In this document: piece by piece, positions 8,069 to 15,568 of the stretch | How the letters are laid out: each line of letters starts with the position of its first letter | How positions within the stretch are numbered: position 1 is the stretch's first letter | Assembly (NCBI RefSeq): GCF_014836555.1 | Contig: NZ_JACSQQ010000006.1 | Span: 131,205 to 164,377 of the forward strand | Reading direction: 5' to 3' | From: Oerskovia rustica | GTDB taxonomy: Bacteria > Actinomycetota > Actinomycetes > Actinomycetales > Cellulomonadaceae | DNA length: 33,173 bases | Program-made: the position numbers and the translations under genes | Notes under the pieces: generated by a model | The model's database searches: none | What the model saw: only the letters and a program-made list of their open reading frames with translations | Told to the model about the DNA's origin: nothing

Positions 8069-10333
8069 TCAGGCTTCCGCTGGGCCGGCGTCGACCACGG
8101 CGCTCGCGGACCCGGGCTCGTCGAGGGCACCCAGGCTCACGGCCCCCGCCATGTGCTTGACGCGCGAGGAGATCTCGACGTGCCGCCCGTGCACCATGGG
8201 GCGCTGCTGCGGGTTGCCGAGGTACCCGCACGTGCGCTTGACGACGTCGCACGTGCGCGGGTCCGTGTTGCCGCAGCCCGGGCACGCGAAGCCGCGCGCC
8301 GTCGGGGTGAAGTCGCCCGCGTACCCGCACGCGTAGCACCGGTCGATCGGGGTGTTCGTACCGAGGTACCCCACCCGGTCGTAGGCGTAGTCCCACACGG
8401 CCTCGAGCGCCTTCGGGTTCTGCTGGAGCACCGGGTACTCGCAGTAGTGGATGAACCCGCCCGAGGCGTACTGCGGGTAGTCCATCTCGAAGTCGAGCTT
8501 CTCGAACGGCGTCGGGTCCTTGCGCACGTCGTAGTGGAAGCTGTTCGTGTAGTACTCCTTGTCGGTGATGTCGGCCACCACCCCGAACTTCTCCCGGTCG
8601 AGCCGCGCGAACCGGTCCGTGAGGCTCTCGCTCGGCGTCGAGTAGACGCTGAACTGGTAGCCGTGCTCGGCCGTCCAGGCGGACGTGTGCTCCTTGAGGG
8701 TCCGCAGCACGCGCAGCGTCATCTCCTTCGCCTCGGGGTCGGCCTCCCAGGCGCCGCCGAAGAACGCGGCCGCGACCTCGTACAGCCCGATGTACCCGAG
8801 CGAGACGGTCGCGCGCCCGTCGCGGAAGAGCTGGTCGACGTCGTCGTCCGGGGCCAGGCGCTCGCCGAACGCGCCGTGCACGTACAGGATCGGGGCGTTG
8901 CCAGGGACGGCTTCCTTGCAGCGCTCGACGCGGTAGACGAGCGCGTCGCGCACGGTCACGAGCCGCTCCGCCAGGATGTCCCAGAACGCCTCCTGGCTGC
9001 CCTGGGCCTCCAGGGCGATGCGGGGCAGGTTGAGCGTCACGACGCCCAGGTTCATGCGGCCTTCCACGACGTCGTTGCCCTCCTGGTCCGACCAGCCCTG
9101 GAGGAACGAGCGGCAGCCCATGGGCATCTTGAAGCTGCCCGTGAGCTCGACGATCTTGTCGTAGCTCAGCACGTCGGGGTACATGCGCTTGGTCGCGCAC
9201 TCCACGGCGAGCTCCTTGATGTCGTAGTTCTCGTCGCCCGGCTCGAGGTTGACCCCGCGGCGCAGGGTGTAGATGAGCTTGGGGAAGATCGCGGTGCGGC
9301 CCTCCGCGCCCAGGCCCTTGATGCGGATCTGCAGGATCGCGCGCTGGATCTCGCGTTCGAGCCACCCCGTCCCCAACCCGAAGCCGACCGACGTGAACGG
9401 CGTCTGCCCGTTGGACGTGAACAGCGTGTTGATCTCGTACTCGAGGCTCTGCATCGCGTCGTAGATGTCCTTGGCCGTCTTGGCCCGCGCGTACGCGTCG
9501 TGCGTCGAGGTGTCGGGGAGCCAGTGCTCGGCCTCGACCAGGTGCTTGGCGTAGTTGAGCTCGGCGTACGGAGCCAGGAGCTCGTCGATCCGGTTGACCG
9601 AGCAGCCGCCGTACTGGCTCGAGGCGACGTTCGCGATGATCTGCGTGATCTGCGCGGCCGCGGTCTGGATCGAGCGGGGCGGCTCGACCTGCGCGTTGCC
9701 GATGCGGAACCCCTCGGACAGCATCGTCCGGAAGTCGATCAGGCAGCAGTTCGTCATGGGCGCGTACGGGTGGTAGTCGAGGTCGTGGTAGTGGATGTCG
9801 CCCTTCTGGTGGGCGTTCGCGACGTGCGGGGGCAGCATGCGTAGACCGATCGCCTTGCCGACCGCGCCGGCCGTCAGGTCGCGCTGGGTGTTGAAGACGT
9901 CCGAGTCCTTGTTGGCGTTCTCGTTGACGACCGCCGAGTCCTTGCTGATCAGACCCACGATCGAGTGGTTGAGGTCGGTCGACCGGCTGCGCGCGAAGTC
10001 CCGCTGGACGCGGTAGTCGATGTAGGCGCGCGCCACCTCGTACTCGCGCGACTCGAGCAGCTCGTGCTCGACCACGGCCTGGATCTCGTAGATCTGCACG
10101 ACGCCCGCGAAGCGCACCGAGATCTCCGCGACCACCCGGTCGAGCACCGCGTCGAGAGCGCGCTCGTGGAACGGCGTCGCTGCCCCGTGGACCTCCTCGT
10201 AGGCCTTCCTGAGCGCGGCGCGGATCCGGGAGTCGTCGAACGCGAGCGCTCGACCGTCACGCTTGAGCACCGTGAGGCCGCTCGTCGACCCCGACGTGAC
10301 GTCCTCGCCCTGCTCGATCCCGACCAGGCCCAT
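8069..10333 (-). CDS. nrdD: Anaerobic (class III) ribonucleoside-triphosphate reductase
   Basis: 754 aa. It reduces ribonucleoside triphosphates to dNTPs without oxygen, using a glycyl radical. An ATP-cone lies at about residues 17-110 (LKRDGRALAFDDSRIRAALR) and provides allosteric control. A C-terminal zinc site is formed by CYACG and CPGCG. The glycyl-radical motif is RTCGYLG, with Gly near residue 703. A poorly conserved tail of about 25 residues follows ISSRVKHM. ATG 10333 has AGAGAGG upstream; the frame upstream of it is not coding. It implies the organism can grow, or at least replicate DNA, without oxygen. Translationally coupled to nrdG. Two NrdR-like boxes lie upstream. Confidence 0.95.
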   Translation of the reverse strand: MGLVGIEQGEDVTSGSTSGLTVLKRDGRALAFDDSRIRAALRKAYEEVHGAATPFHERALDAVLDRVVAEISVRFAGVVQIYEIQAVVEHELLESREYEVARAYIDYRVQRDFARSRSTDLNHSIVGLISKDSAVVNENANKDSDVFNTQRDLTAGAVGKAIGLRMLPPHVANAHQKGDIHYHDLDYHPYAPMTNCCLIDFRTMLSEGFRIGNAQVEPPRSIQTAAAQITQIIANVASSQYGGCSVNRIDELLAPYAELNYAKHLVEAEHWLPDTSTHDAYARAKTAKDIYDAMQSLEYEINTLFTSNGQTPFTSVGFGLGTGWLEREIQRAILQIRIKGLGAEGRTAIFPKLIYTLRRGVNLEPGDENYDIKELAVECATKRMYPDVLSYDKIVELTGSFKMPMGCRSFLQGWSDQEGNDVVEGRMNLGVVTLNLPRIALEAQGSQEAFWDILAERLVTVRDALVYRVERCKEAVPGNAPILYVHGAFGERLAPDDDVDQLFRDGRATVSLGYIGLYEVAAAFFGGAWEADPEAKEMTLRVLRTLKEHTSAWTAEHGYQFSVYSTPSESLTDRFARLDREKFGVVADITDKEYYTNSFHYDVRKDPTPFEKLDFEMDYPQYASGGFIHYCEYPVLQQNPKALEAVWDYAYDRVGYLGTNTPIDRCYACGYAGDFTPTARGFACPGCGNTDPRTCDVVKRTCGYLGNPQQRPMVHGRHVEISSRVKHMAGAVSLGALDEPGSASAVVDAGPAEA

Positions 10334-10398
10334 GTGACCACAACCTCTCTGTGTGACGCTCGGGGCCTGCCTGGACGGGCAGCCCGGAGCGTCGATGA

Positions 10399-10446
10399 AG
10401 ACTAGATGTAGTAGCAATTACACCCGTCAGAGCCCACATGTAGTGG
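10399..10446 (-). promoter_or_regulatory. Pair of NrdR-box-like sites upstream of nrdD
   Basis: AGACTAGATGTAGTAG (10399-10414) matches the NrdR consensus ACACWATATATWGTGT at 11 of 16 positions, and AGCCCACATGTAGTGG (10431-10446) at 10 of 16. The two are 32 bp apart start to start, the three-turn spacing known for NrdR box pairs. They lie 66-113 nt upstream of nrdD in an AT-richer patch that also holds the promoter. NrdR is the ATP/dATP-sensing repressor of ribonucleotide reductase genes. Counts were made by eye. Confidence 0.65.
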
Positions 10447-10659
10447 CCAATCTCGGGCGCGCCGGGACCTTCCTCCCTGAGGTCGGGACGTTGGTCACCC
10501 GTTCGGGGGACCTTGGGGAACGGCGGGTCGGTGGCTCGCCCTCGGGGGGAGGTGACCGGTCGCGACGGTCCGTCGCGAGCGAGCGAGCGGGCGGGCGAGC
10601 GAGCGGGCCGGGTGCGGTGCTGGGGCGTGTGGCCGGGGCGTCTCGCGCAGAAATGGGCA
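10447..10659. other. Intergenic stretch between nrdD and MocR promoters
   Basis: The whole gap between the nrdD and MocR start codons is 402 bp. Apart from the NrdR-like boxes, the repeat at 10561-10608 and the palindrome at 10660-10683, this stretch is GC-rich and I see no convincing gene in it. Short open frames here lack ribosome binding sites and recognisable protein features. Confidence 0.5.
10561..10608 (+). repeat. Palindrome followed by eight GRGC tetranucleotides
   Basis: CGCGACGG-T-CCGTCGCG (10561-10577) is a perfect inverted repeat. From 10577 to 10608 there are eight consecutive 4-mers: GAGC three times, GGGC twice, GAGC twice, GGGC once. No coding sequence accounts for it. It could be a slippage-prone microsatellite or part of a nucleoid or regulatory site. 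Confidence 0.7.
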
Positions 10660-10683
10660 AACATATGTCCTAGGACATATGTT
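10660..10683. promoter_or_regulatory. Perfect 24-bp palindrome, likely MocR operator
   Basis: AACATATGTCCT followed by its exact reverse complement. It consists of ACATATGT, CCTAGG, ACATATGT: two 8-bp sites that are both inverted and direct repeats, 14 bp apart centre to centre. It is an AT-rich island in DNA of over 70% GC, 53 bp before the MocR start. Its right end contains TATGTT, a plausible -10, so binding would block or position RNA polymerase. Confidence 0.75.
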
Positions 10684-10735
10684 GGTGAGGTGCTCCGCTC
10701 GATGTGGACGCCGGGACAGGGGAGGTGGCGTGGCC

Positions 10736-12073
10736 ATGATCGACCTGATCGACCGGATCTACGGTGCGAGCGCGGACGAGGTCGTCTCGTCCGTCCGCGC
10801 ACTCGTGGACACGGGAGCGCTGTCGGCCGGGGAGTCGCTGCCGCCCATCCGCGACCTCGCGGGACGGTTGGGCCTCAACCGGAACACGGTGGCCGCCGCG
10901 TATGCCCAGCTGGCGGCCGCCGGGGTCGTCCAGAGCCGGCGGCGCGGGGGCACGGTCGTGCTCGGGGTTCCCGTCCTCGACGGCGAGGGTCGGACGCCCG
11001 TCGGGCTCGTGGACCTCTCGAGCGGGAACCCCGACCCGTCGCTCCTCCCAGACCTGACGGGTGCTCTCGCCGGCGGCTACACCCCCCGGCTGTACGGTGG
11101 CGCCTCGGTCGACGCCGATCTCGCACGGTGGGCGCGGGAACACCTCGCACCGGACGTCGACCGCGAGCACCGCGTCGTCCTCGCGCACGGGGCCGTCGAC
11201 GCGGTCGAGCGCCTGCTCGCCGCGCACCTCACGCGCGGCGACCATGTCGCGGTCGAGGACCCGTGCTTCCTGTCGAGCATCGGCACGCTCCGGCTCGGCG
11301 GGTACCGCGGTGCCCCTGTCCCGGTCGACGACGAGGGCATGAGCGTCGCCGGCCTGCGTGACGCGCTCACGTCGGGCGCGCGAGCCGTGGTGTGCACGCC
11401 CCGCGCGCACAACCCCACCGGGGTGAGCCTGACGCCCCGGCGTGCCGCTGCGCTGCGTGACGTGCTGGCGGAGCACCCGGACGTGCTCGTCGTCGAGGAC
11501 GACCACTTCTCGGCGGTGTCCACCCGGCCCTACCTGCGGATCACCCCGCGCGGGGCGCCCCGGTGGGCGCTCGTGCGGTCCGTGTCGAAGTTCCTCGGAC
11601 CGGACCTGCGCGTGGCCTTCGTGCTGGCCGACGCCACGACCGCCGCACGGCTCGAGACCCGGCTCAGCTCGTCCACCACGTGGGTCAGCCACGTCCTCCA
11701 GCGCGTCGTCGCGCACGTGCTCGCCGACCCCGGCACGGACGTCCTCCTGGACCGCGCCCGCGCCACGTACGCCCGCCGGAGCGAGCGGCTCGCCGCAGCG
11801 CTCACGGAGCGCGGCATCCCCGTCCCGGGACGCGGGGACGGCCTCAACCTGTGGGTGCCGTTGCCCGTGCAGGGTTCCGCCCGGCGTGTCGTGGACGACC
11901 TCGCGGACCGCGGGTGGGCCGTCCGCGCGGGCGACGACTTCACGCTCGGCACGGGGCACGCGCCCGCGATCCGCGTCACGACCTCGACCCCGGACGCCCG
12001 GCAAGCCGTCGCCCTCGCGACCGACCTGGCCGCGATCGTCCGCCACCACGACACGTCGGGGGCGGGCTCATGA
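10736..12073 (+). CDS. MocR-family regulator (GntR-type HTH fused to aminotransferase-like domain)
   Basis: 445 aa. An N-terminal GntR winged helix spans about residues 10-76 (SLPPIRDLAGRLGLNRNTVA; SRRRGGTVV). A fold-type I aminotransferase domain follows, with HNPTG (Asn226), VVEDDHF (Asp255/256) and the PLP-binding Lys285 in SVSKFLGPD. MocR proteins bind PLP or a PLP adduct and control vitamin B6, GABA or amino-acid genes. The ATG follows GGAGG by 10 nt; a GTG at 10730 is a possible alternative. Its TGA overlaps the next ATG, and the third gene is a PLP-homeostasis protein, so a B6-related role is a fair inference. pdxS and pdxT are 18 kb away and do not carry the palindrome seen here. Confidence 0.9.
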   Translation: MIDLIDRIYGASADEVVSSVRALVDTGALSAGESLPPIRDLAGRLGLNRNTVAAAYAQLAAAGVVQSRRRGGTVVLGVPVLDGEGRTPVGLVDLSSGNPDPSLLPDLTGALAGGYTPRLYGGASVDADLARWAREHLAPDVDREHRVVLAHGAVDAVERLLAAHLTRGDHVAVEDPCFLSSIGTLRLGGYRGAPVPVDDEGMSVAGLRDALTSGARAVVCTPRAHNPTGVSLTPRRAAALRDVLAEHPDVLVVEDDHFSAVSTRPYLRITPRGAPRWALVRSVSKFLGPDLRVAFVLADATTAARLETRLSSSTTWVSHVLQRVVAHVLADPGTDVLLDRARATYARRSERLAAALTERGIPVPGRGDGLNLWVPLPVQGSARRVVDDLADRGWAVRAGDDFTLGTGHAPAIRVTTSTPDARQAVALATDLAAIVRHHDTSGAGS

Positions 12074-12819
12074 CCCGGCGGGCGCTCGCGGTCCGGCACG
12101 TCCCCTTCGAGGACCTCGGGCTCGCGGCGGCGGTCCTGGACGCGCACGGCTACGAGGTGACCTACCTGGAGTCCGGCACGGACCCCATCACCCCGGAGGC
12201 GTTCCTGGGCCCCGAGCTCCTGATCGTGCTGGGCGGCCCGGTCGGCGTCGGCGACGTCGAGCACTACCCGTTCCTCGCCGCCGAGCTCGCGGCGATCGCG
12301 GGTCGGCTGCGCGCGGGCCGGCCGACGCTCGGCATCTGCCTCGGTGCCCAGCTCGTGGCCCATGCGCTCGGTGCCGCCGTCTCCGCGACGGGCCGCCAGG
12401 AGATCGGCTACGGCCCGCTGACCCTCACCGAGGCTGGTCGGGACTCGGTCCTCGCCCCCCTCGACGGCGTGCCCGTCCTGCACTGGCACGGGGACCAGTT
12501 CGAGATTCCCCCGGGTGCAGTGCGCCTCGCCGAGACGCCCGGATTCCCGCACCAGGCGTTCTCGTCGGGCCCGGCCGTGCTCGGGCTGCAGTTCCACCTC
12601 GAGGCGGACCACACCCGGATCGAGAGCTGGCTCGTGGGTCACGCCCACGAGCTCGCGGGCGCCGGGATCGATCCTCGCCGGATCCGTGCGCAGGCCGTCG
12701 AGCACGGACCGGCCCTCGCGGACGTGGCCAGGCGCGTCCTCGACGTCTGGGTCGCGCAGAGCACGCTGCTCCTGGAGAACCCCGCCCCGACCGACTCCGA
12801 CCCGTGGGAGCACCCGTGA
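12070..12819 (+). CDS. Class I glutamine amidotransferase-like protein
   Basis: 249 aa, a free-standing GATase1 domain like the GMP synthase glutaminase subunit. The nucleophile elbow is GICLGAQL with Cys90, and the His/Glu of the triad are in GLQFHLE (His176, Glu178). The oxyanion region is VLGGPVGVGD. Such stand-alone proteins hydrolyse glutamine, or a gamma-glutamyl substrate, for an unknown acceptor. It overlaps the MocR gene (ATGA) and the YggS gene (GTGA), so all three are translationally coupled. The physiological substrate cannot be read from the sequence. It is clearly not PdxT, which is encoded separately at 30982. Confidence 0.85.
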   Translation: MTRRALAVRHVPFEDLGLAAAVLDAHGYEVTYLESGTDPITPEAFLGPELLIVLGGPVGVGDVEHYPFLAAELAAIAGRLRAGRPTLGICLGAQLVAHALGAAVSATGRQEIGYGPLTLTEAGRDSVLAPLDGVPVLHWHGDQFEIPPGAVRLAETPGFPHQAFSSGPAVLGLQFHLEADHTRIESWLVGHAHELAGAGIDPRRIRAQAVEHGPALADVARRVLDVWVAQSTLLLENPAPTDSDPWEHP

Positions 12820-13580
12820 CCGCCCGACCGCTCGACCAGCCCTACCGGACGGCACGCACCGTCACGGACTTCACCAGAGCGCTGGACGCCGTGCGCTCCC
12901 GGATCGTGGCCGCCGCCGCAGAGGCCGGACGCAACCCGGCCACCGTACGGCTGCTGGCGGTCAGCAAGACCGTGCCCGAGGACCGGATCCGCCAGGCCGT
13001 CGCCGCGGGGCTCGTCCGCCTGGGCGAGAACAAGGTGCAGGAGGCCCGGCGGAAGTCCGAGAACCTCGCGGACCTCGACGTCGAGTGGGCGGTCATCGGG
13101 CACCTGCAGACGAACAAGGCCAAGGACGTCGCGGCCTTCGCCACGGAGTTCCAGGCCCTCGACTCGCTCCGTGTCGCGCAGGCGCTCGACCGGCGGCTCC
13201 AGACGCTGGGGCGAGGCCTCGACGTCCTGGTCCAGGTCAACACCTCGGACGAGCCCAGCAAGTACGGCCTCGCCCCCGAGGAGGTGCCCGCCTTCGTCCA
13301 GGCGCTGCCGACGTTCACGGCCCTGAGGGTCCGCGGACTCATGACCCTGGCCGAGCTCACCACGGACCGCGAGCGCGTCCGGGGGTGCTTCGCCCGGCTG
13401 CGGTCGCTCCGCGACCGGCTCCGCGACACGGCGCCGGACGGGGTCGGGCTCGACGAGCTCTCGATGGGCATGTCCGGTGACTACGAGCTCGCGATCGCGG
13501 AGGGAGCCACGTGCGTCCGTGTCGGCCAGGCCGTCTTCGGGCCGCGTGCGGTCCCGGACTCGGCCTACTGGCCCACCTGA
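12816..13580 (+). CDS. YggS/PLPBP-family PLP homeostasis protein
   Basis: 254 aa, the usual family size plus about 15 N-terminal residues. It has the fold-type III PLP barrel with Lys51 in LLAVSKTVPE, then LGENKVQEA, EWAVIGHLQTNKAKD, LVQVNTSDEPSKYGL, RGLMTLAEL and LSMGMSGDYELAIAEGATCVRVG. These proteins hold PLP and buffer the free pool; they have no known catalytic reaction. GTG 12816 overlaps the previous TGA. In most actinobacteria the ortholog sits next to ftsZ/sepF. Here it is coupled to a MocR regulator, so this may be a second copy. Confidence 0.9.
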   Translation: MTARPLDQPYRTARTVTDFTRALDAVRSRIVAAAAEAGRNPATVRLLAVSKTVPEDRIRQAVAAGLVRLGENKVQEARRKSENLADLDVEWAVIGHLQTNKAKDVAAFATEFQALDSLRVAQALDRRLQTLGRGLDVLVQVNTSDEPSKYGLAPEEVPAFVQALPTFTALRVRGLMTLAELTTDRERVRGCFARLRSLRDRLRDTAPDGVGLDELSMGMSGDYELAIAEGATCVRVGQAVFGPRAVPDSAYWPT

Positions 13581-13662
13581 CGGACCGACCTCACCCACTG
13601 CGGACGCCTCGAGGGCCTGCCTACAGTGGGGGCCACCGGTCGGCACCCCCGCGGGAGGACTC

Positions 13663-14256
13663 ATGGACGAGGCGACGAACGACCACGACCTGATCGAGCC
13701 GCCCGTCGCGGGCGACGAGGTCGCGACGCTCCTCGGTTCGCTCGAGCGCCAGCGAGCCACGTTCGCCTGGAAGGTCGGCGGTCTCGACGCGGACGGGCTC
13801 GCGGTACGCGTCGCGGCGTCGGCGATCACGCTCGGCGGGCTCCTCAAGCACCTCGCGTTCACCGAGGAGCTGTGGTTCTCGACCAAGCTCCACGGACGCC
13901 CTCCCGGGGAACCCTGGGACACGGTCGACTGGGACCGCGACCCGCAGTGGCCGTGGACCTCGGCCGCGCAGGACTCGCCGGGAGACCTGTACGACCTGTG
14001 GCGCGCCGCCGTCGTCGGCTCACGCGCGGCGATCGACGAGGCGCTCGCGGACGGCGGCCTCGACCGCCGTCTCGTCTGGCAGCCCGAGGTCGGGGACGGC
14101 GGGGAACGGTCGAGCCTGCGCAGGGTCCTGGTCGACCTGATCGAGGAGTACGCCCGGCACGTGGGGCACGCCGACCTGATCCGTGAGTCGATCGACGGCC
14201 TGGTCGGTGAGGACCCGTCGGGGGTCCCCGCGGTGTACCCGGTGCGCGAACCCTGA
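13663..14256 (+). CDS. DinB/DUF664-family protein
   Basis: 197 aa. ATG 13663 has GGGAGGAC 5 nt upstream. It is a four-helix-bundle DinB/DUF664 protein: VATLLGSLERQRATFAWKVG, then LGGLLKHLAFTEELWF, and a C-terminal EYARHVGHADLIRESIDG. The three histidines of the presumed metal site fall in LKHL, ARHVGH. Many actinobacterial members are thiol-dependent (mycothiol) S-transferases; the exact activity is not predictable. A -10-like TACAGT lies at 13622-13627. A paralog lies at 20695. It ends 2 bp from the convergent DUF1349 gene. Confidence 0.8.
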   Translation: MDEATNDHDLIEPPVAGDEVATLLGSLERQRATFAWKVGGLDADGLAVRVAASAITLGGLLKHLAFTEELWFSTKLHGRPPGEPWDTVDWDRDPQWPWTSAAQDSPGDLYDLWRAAVVGSRAAIDEALADGGLDRRLVWQPEVGDGGERSSLRRVLVDLIEEYARHVGHADLIRESIDGLVGEDPSGVPAVYPVREP

Positions 14257-14258
14257 GG

Positions 14259-14849
14259 TCAGCTCCCGTCGCGCAGGTCGCCGGGCGCGGTGTCGTCGAG
14301 CGCGATCCGGTCGAAGACCGCGGTGCACGTCGTTCCCAGGGGAGCCTGTGCCAGGAAGCCCACCCGGACCGGAAGCTCGGAGTAGAGGCGGAAGAGGCGG
14401 ACGAACTCCCAGGTCTCGCCGTCGCGCGAGGCGTGGAACGCCCAGGCGGGGCCGGTCCGCACGACCCGCAGGTGCACGCTCTCTTCGTCGACGTCCCAGG
14501 AGTTGCAGTCGTCGGTGTACTCGTTCGTGACGGTCGAGACGACCATGGCCCGGCCGTTCGGCGCCTGCTCGAAGCAGAGCTTGGCCCAGTGCGCGTCGTC
14601 GGCCCACAGGACCAGGGCGCCCGCGTCGAACGTCGTGCGCTCGGTCGTCACCCGGACCCGGGCGGACAGCGCGATCTCGGCCGGTGCGTCGAACACCAGC
14701 GCCGGGGCCGCGTGCTGGGGCGGGGCGCCCAGGGCGTCGTTGGTCCAGTCGGTGCCGGCGGGGGCCGTCAGGGTCACGGCGTCGTCGGCGACCTGACCTG
14801 CGCCTTCGTGGGACAACCAGTGCAGCGGGGGGAGGGAGATCTTCGTCAC
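14259..14849 (-). CDS. DUF1349 (concanavalin-A-like fold) protein
   Basis: 196 aa. It matches the DUF1349 jelly-roll family: LPPLHWLSHEGAG at the N-terminus, DAGALVLWADDAHWAKLCFE, WDVDEESVHLRVVR, WEFVRLFRL and RVGFLAQAPLGTTCTAVFD. Relatives are often annotated as regulators or glycan-binding or acting proteins, but the activity is unproven. There is no signal peptide. The GTG start has no ribosome binding site; instead TAGGGT lies exactly 6 nt upstream, suggesting a leaderless transcript. A CelR/CebR-like operator overlaps the upstream promoter region, which fits a sugar-controlled gene. Confidence 0.82.
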   Translation of the reverse strand: MTKISLPPLHWLSHEGAGQVADDAVTLTAPAGTDWTNDALGAPPQHAAPALVFDAPAEIALSARVRVTTERTTFDAGALVLWADDAHWAKLCFEQAPNGRAMVVSTVTNEYTDDCNSWDVDEESVHLRVVRTGPAWAFHASRDGETWEFVRLFRLYSELPVRVGFLAQAPLGTTCTAVFDRIALDDTAPGDLRDGS

Positions 14850-14855
14850 GCCGAC

Positions 14856-14895
14856 ACCCTACCCACGTTCGTCCTCGAGTGTGGAAGCGCTCCCG
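14856..14895 (-). promoter_or_regulatory. DUF1349 promoter with CelR/CebR-like operator
   Basis: On the minus strand, TAGGGT (14861-14856) is followed by 6 nt and the GTG. Upstream, the plus-strand 14-mer TGGAAGCGCTCCCG (14882-14895) matches the LacI-family cellobiose operator TGGGAGCGCTCCCA at 12 of 14 positions. It overlaps the -35 zone, the right place for a repressor. The repressor gene is not in this window. Confidence 0.55.
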
Positions 14896-15009
14896 TGCGG
14901 CGCGTGACGCCGTCGGGCGCGCCGACGCCCCGGGGGCGGACGGGGCGGTCAGACCCGGTCGTCGGATGCCGTCGCTCCCGTCGCGCGAGCGCGCGCCCTC
15001 AGCAGTCCG

Positions 15010-15402
15010 TCAGGACGGGCGCGGGTCCAGCCGGAACGTCGCCGCGGCGCCCGCCGCCCCGGTCACGGAGCCGACGATCGCGGGCCCGTAGCGGTCGTAC
15101 TTCGCGTGGTAGGCCGCGTCGACCGCCGGGTGCACCGAGTCGTCGGGCTCGACGAACACGACGTCCTTCTCGACCCCGCCCGCACGGACCCGGCCTCGCG
15201 GATCGGCCAGGGCGCGACGGAACCAGCCGTTCTCCCGGCCGTAGGCCGACCGGACGTAGACGTCGTCGCCCACCCGCACGACCCAGATGGTCACGAAGGG
15301 CCGCAGGCTCCCGTCGGCGCGCAGCGAAGAGACCTGGAGCTCCTCGGCACGGCCGACCCGCTCCAGCTCGTCGTCGGTCCAGGTGGTCGTCGATGCGGTC
15401 AT
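15010..15402 (-). CDS. DUF2255 family protein
   Basis: 130 aa from ATG 15402, which has GAGGAGC upstream. The frame extends further upstream, but those residues do not resemble the family. It matches DUF2255: WTDDELERVGRAEELQVSSL, PFVTIWVVRVGDDVYVRSAY, NGWFRRALADPRGRVRAGG, then a YHAKYDRYG segment. The fold is related to split-barrel flavin/F420-type nitroreductase-like proteins; the function is unknown. Monocistronic, downstream of an inverted repeat at 15480-15498. Confidence 0.8.
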   Translation of the reverse strand: MTASTTTWTDDELERVGRAEELQVSSLRADGSLRPFVTIWVVRVGDDVYVRSAYGRENGWFRRALADPRGRVRAGGVEKDVVFVEPDDSVHPAVDAAYHAKYDRYGPAIVGSVTGAAGAAATFRLDPRPS

Positions 15403-15479
15403 GGCTCGCGCTCCTCGGTGGTCGGTGGCGTCGATCGGTGGGACCGGGCCGACGGATGCGGTCCCGTGGACCGTCTCCT

Positions 15480-15498
15480 GTCCGAACGTACGTCGGAC
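15480..15498. promoter_or_regulatory. Inverted repeat GTCCGA-N7-TCGGAC
   Basis: Perfect 6-bp arms with a 7-bp centre ACGTACG, 78 bp upstream of the DUF2255 start. Length and symmetry fit a TetR/MarR-type operator. No matching regulator is encoded beside it. Confidence 0.4.
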
Positions 15499-15568
15499 CG
15501 CTACGTCGCGGGAGGTTCTCCTGGTACCCCGCACGCCTGGCACGCGCGGTCGGAGGACGAGCCGCCGG

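Noticed and set aside
8062-8130. Longer nrdG beginning at GTG 8130
   Set aside because: It adds Pro/Ser-rich residues inside nrdD, has no ribosome binding site, and the start at 8061 has a good one.
11442-12815. Upstream extension of the YggS frame (712 aa in total)
   Set aside because: It runs through the MocR and amidotransferase genes in another frame. The GTG at 12816 overlapping the previous stop is the natural start.
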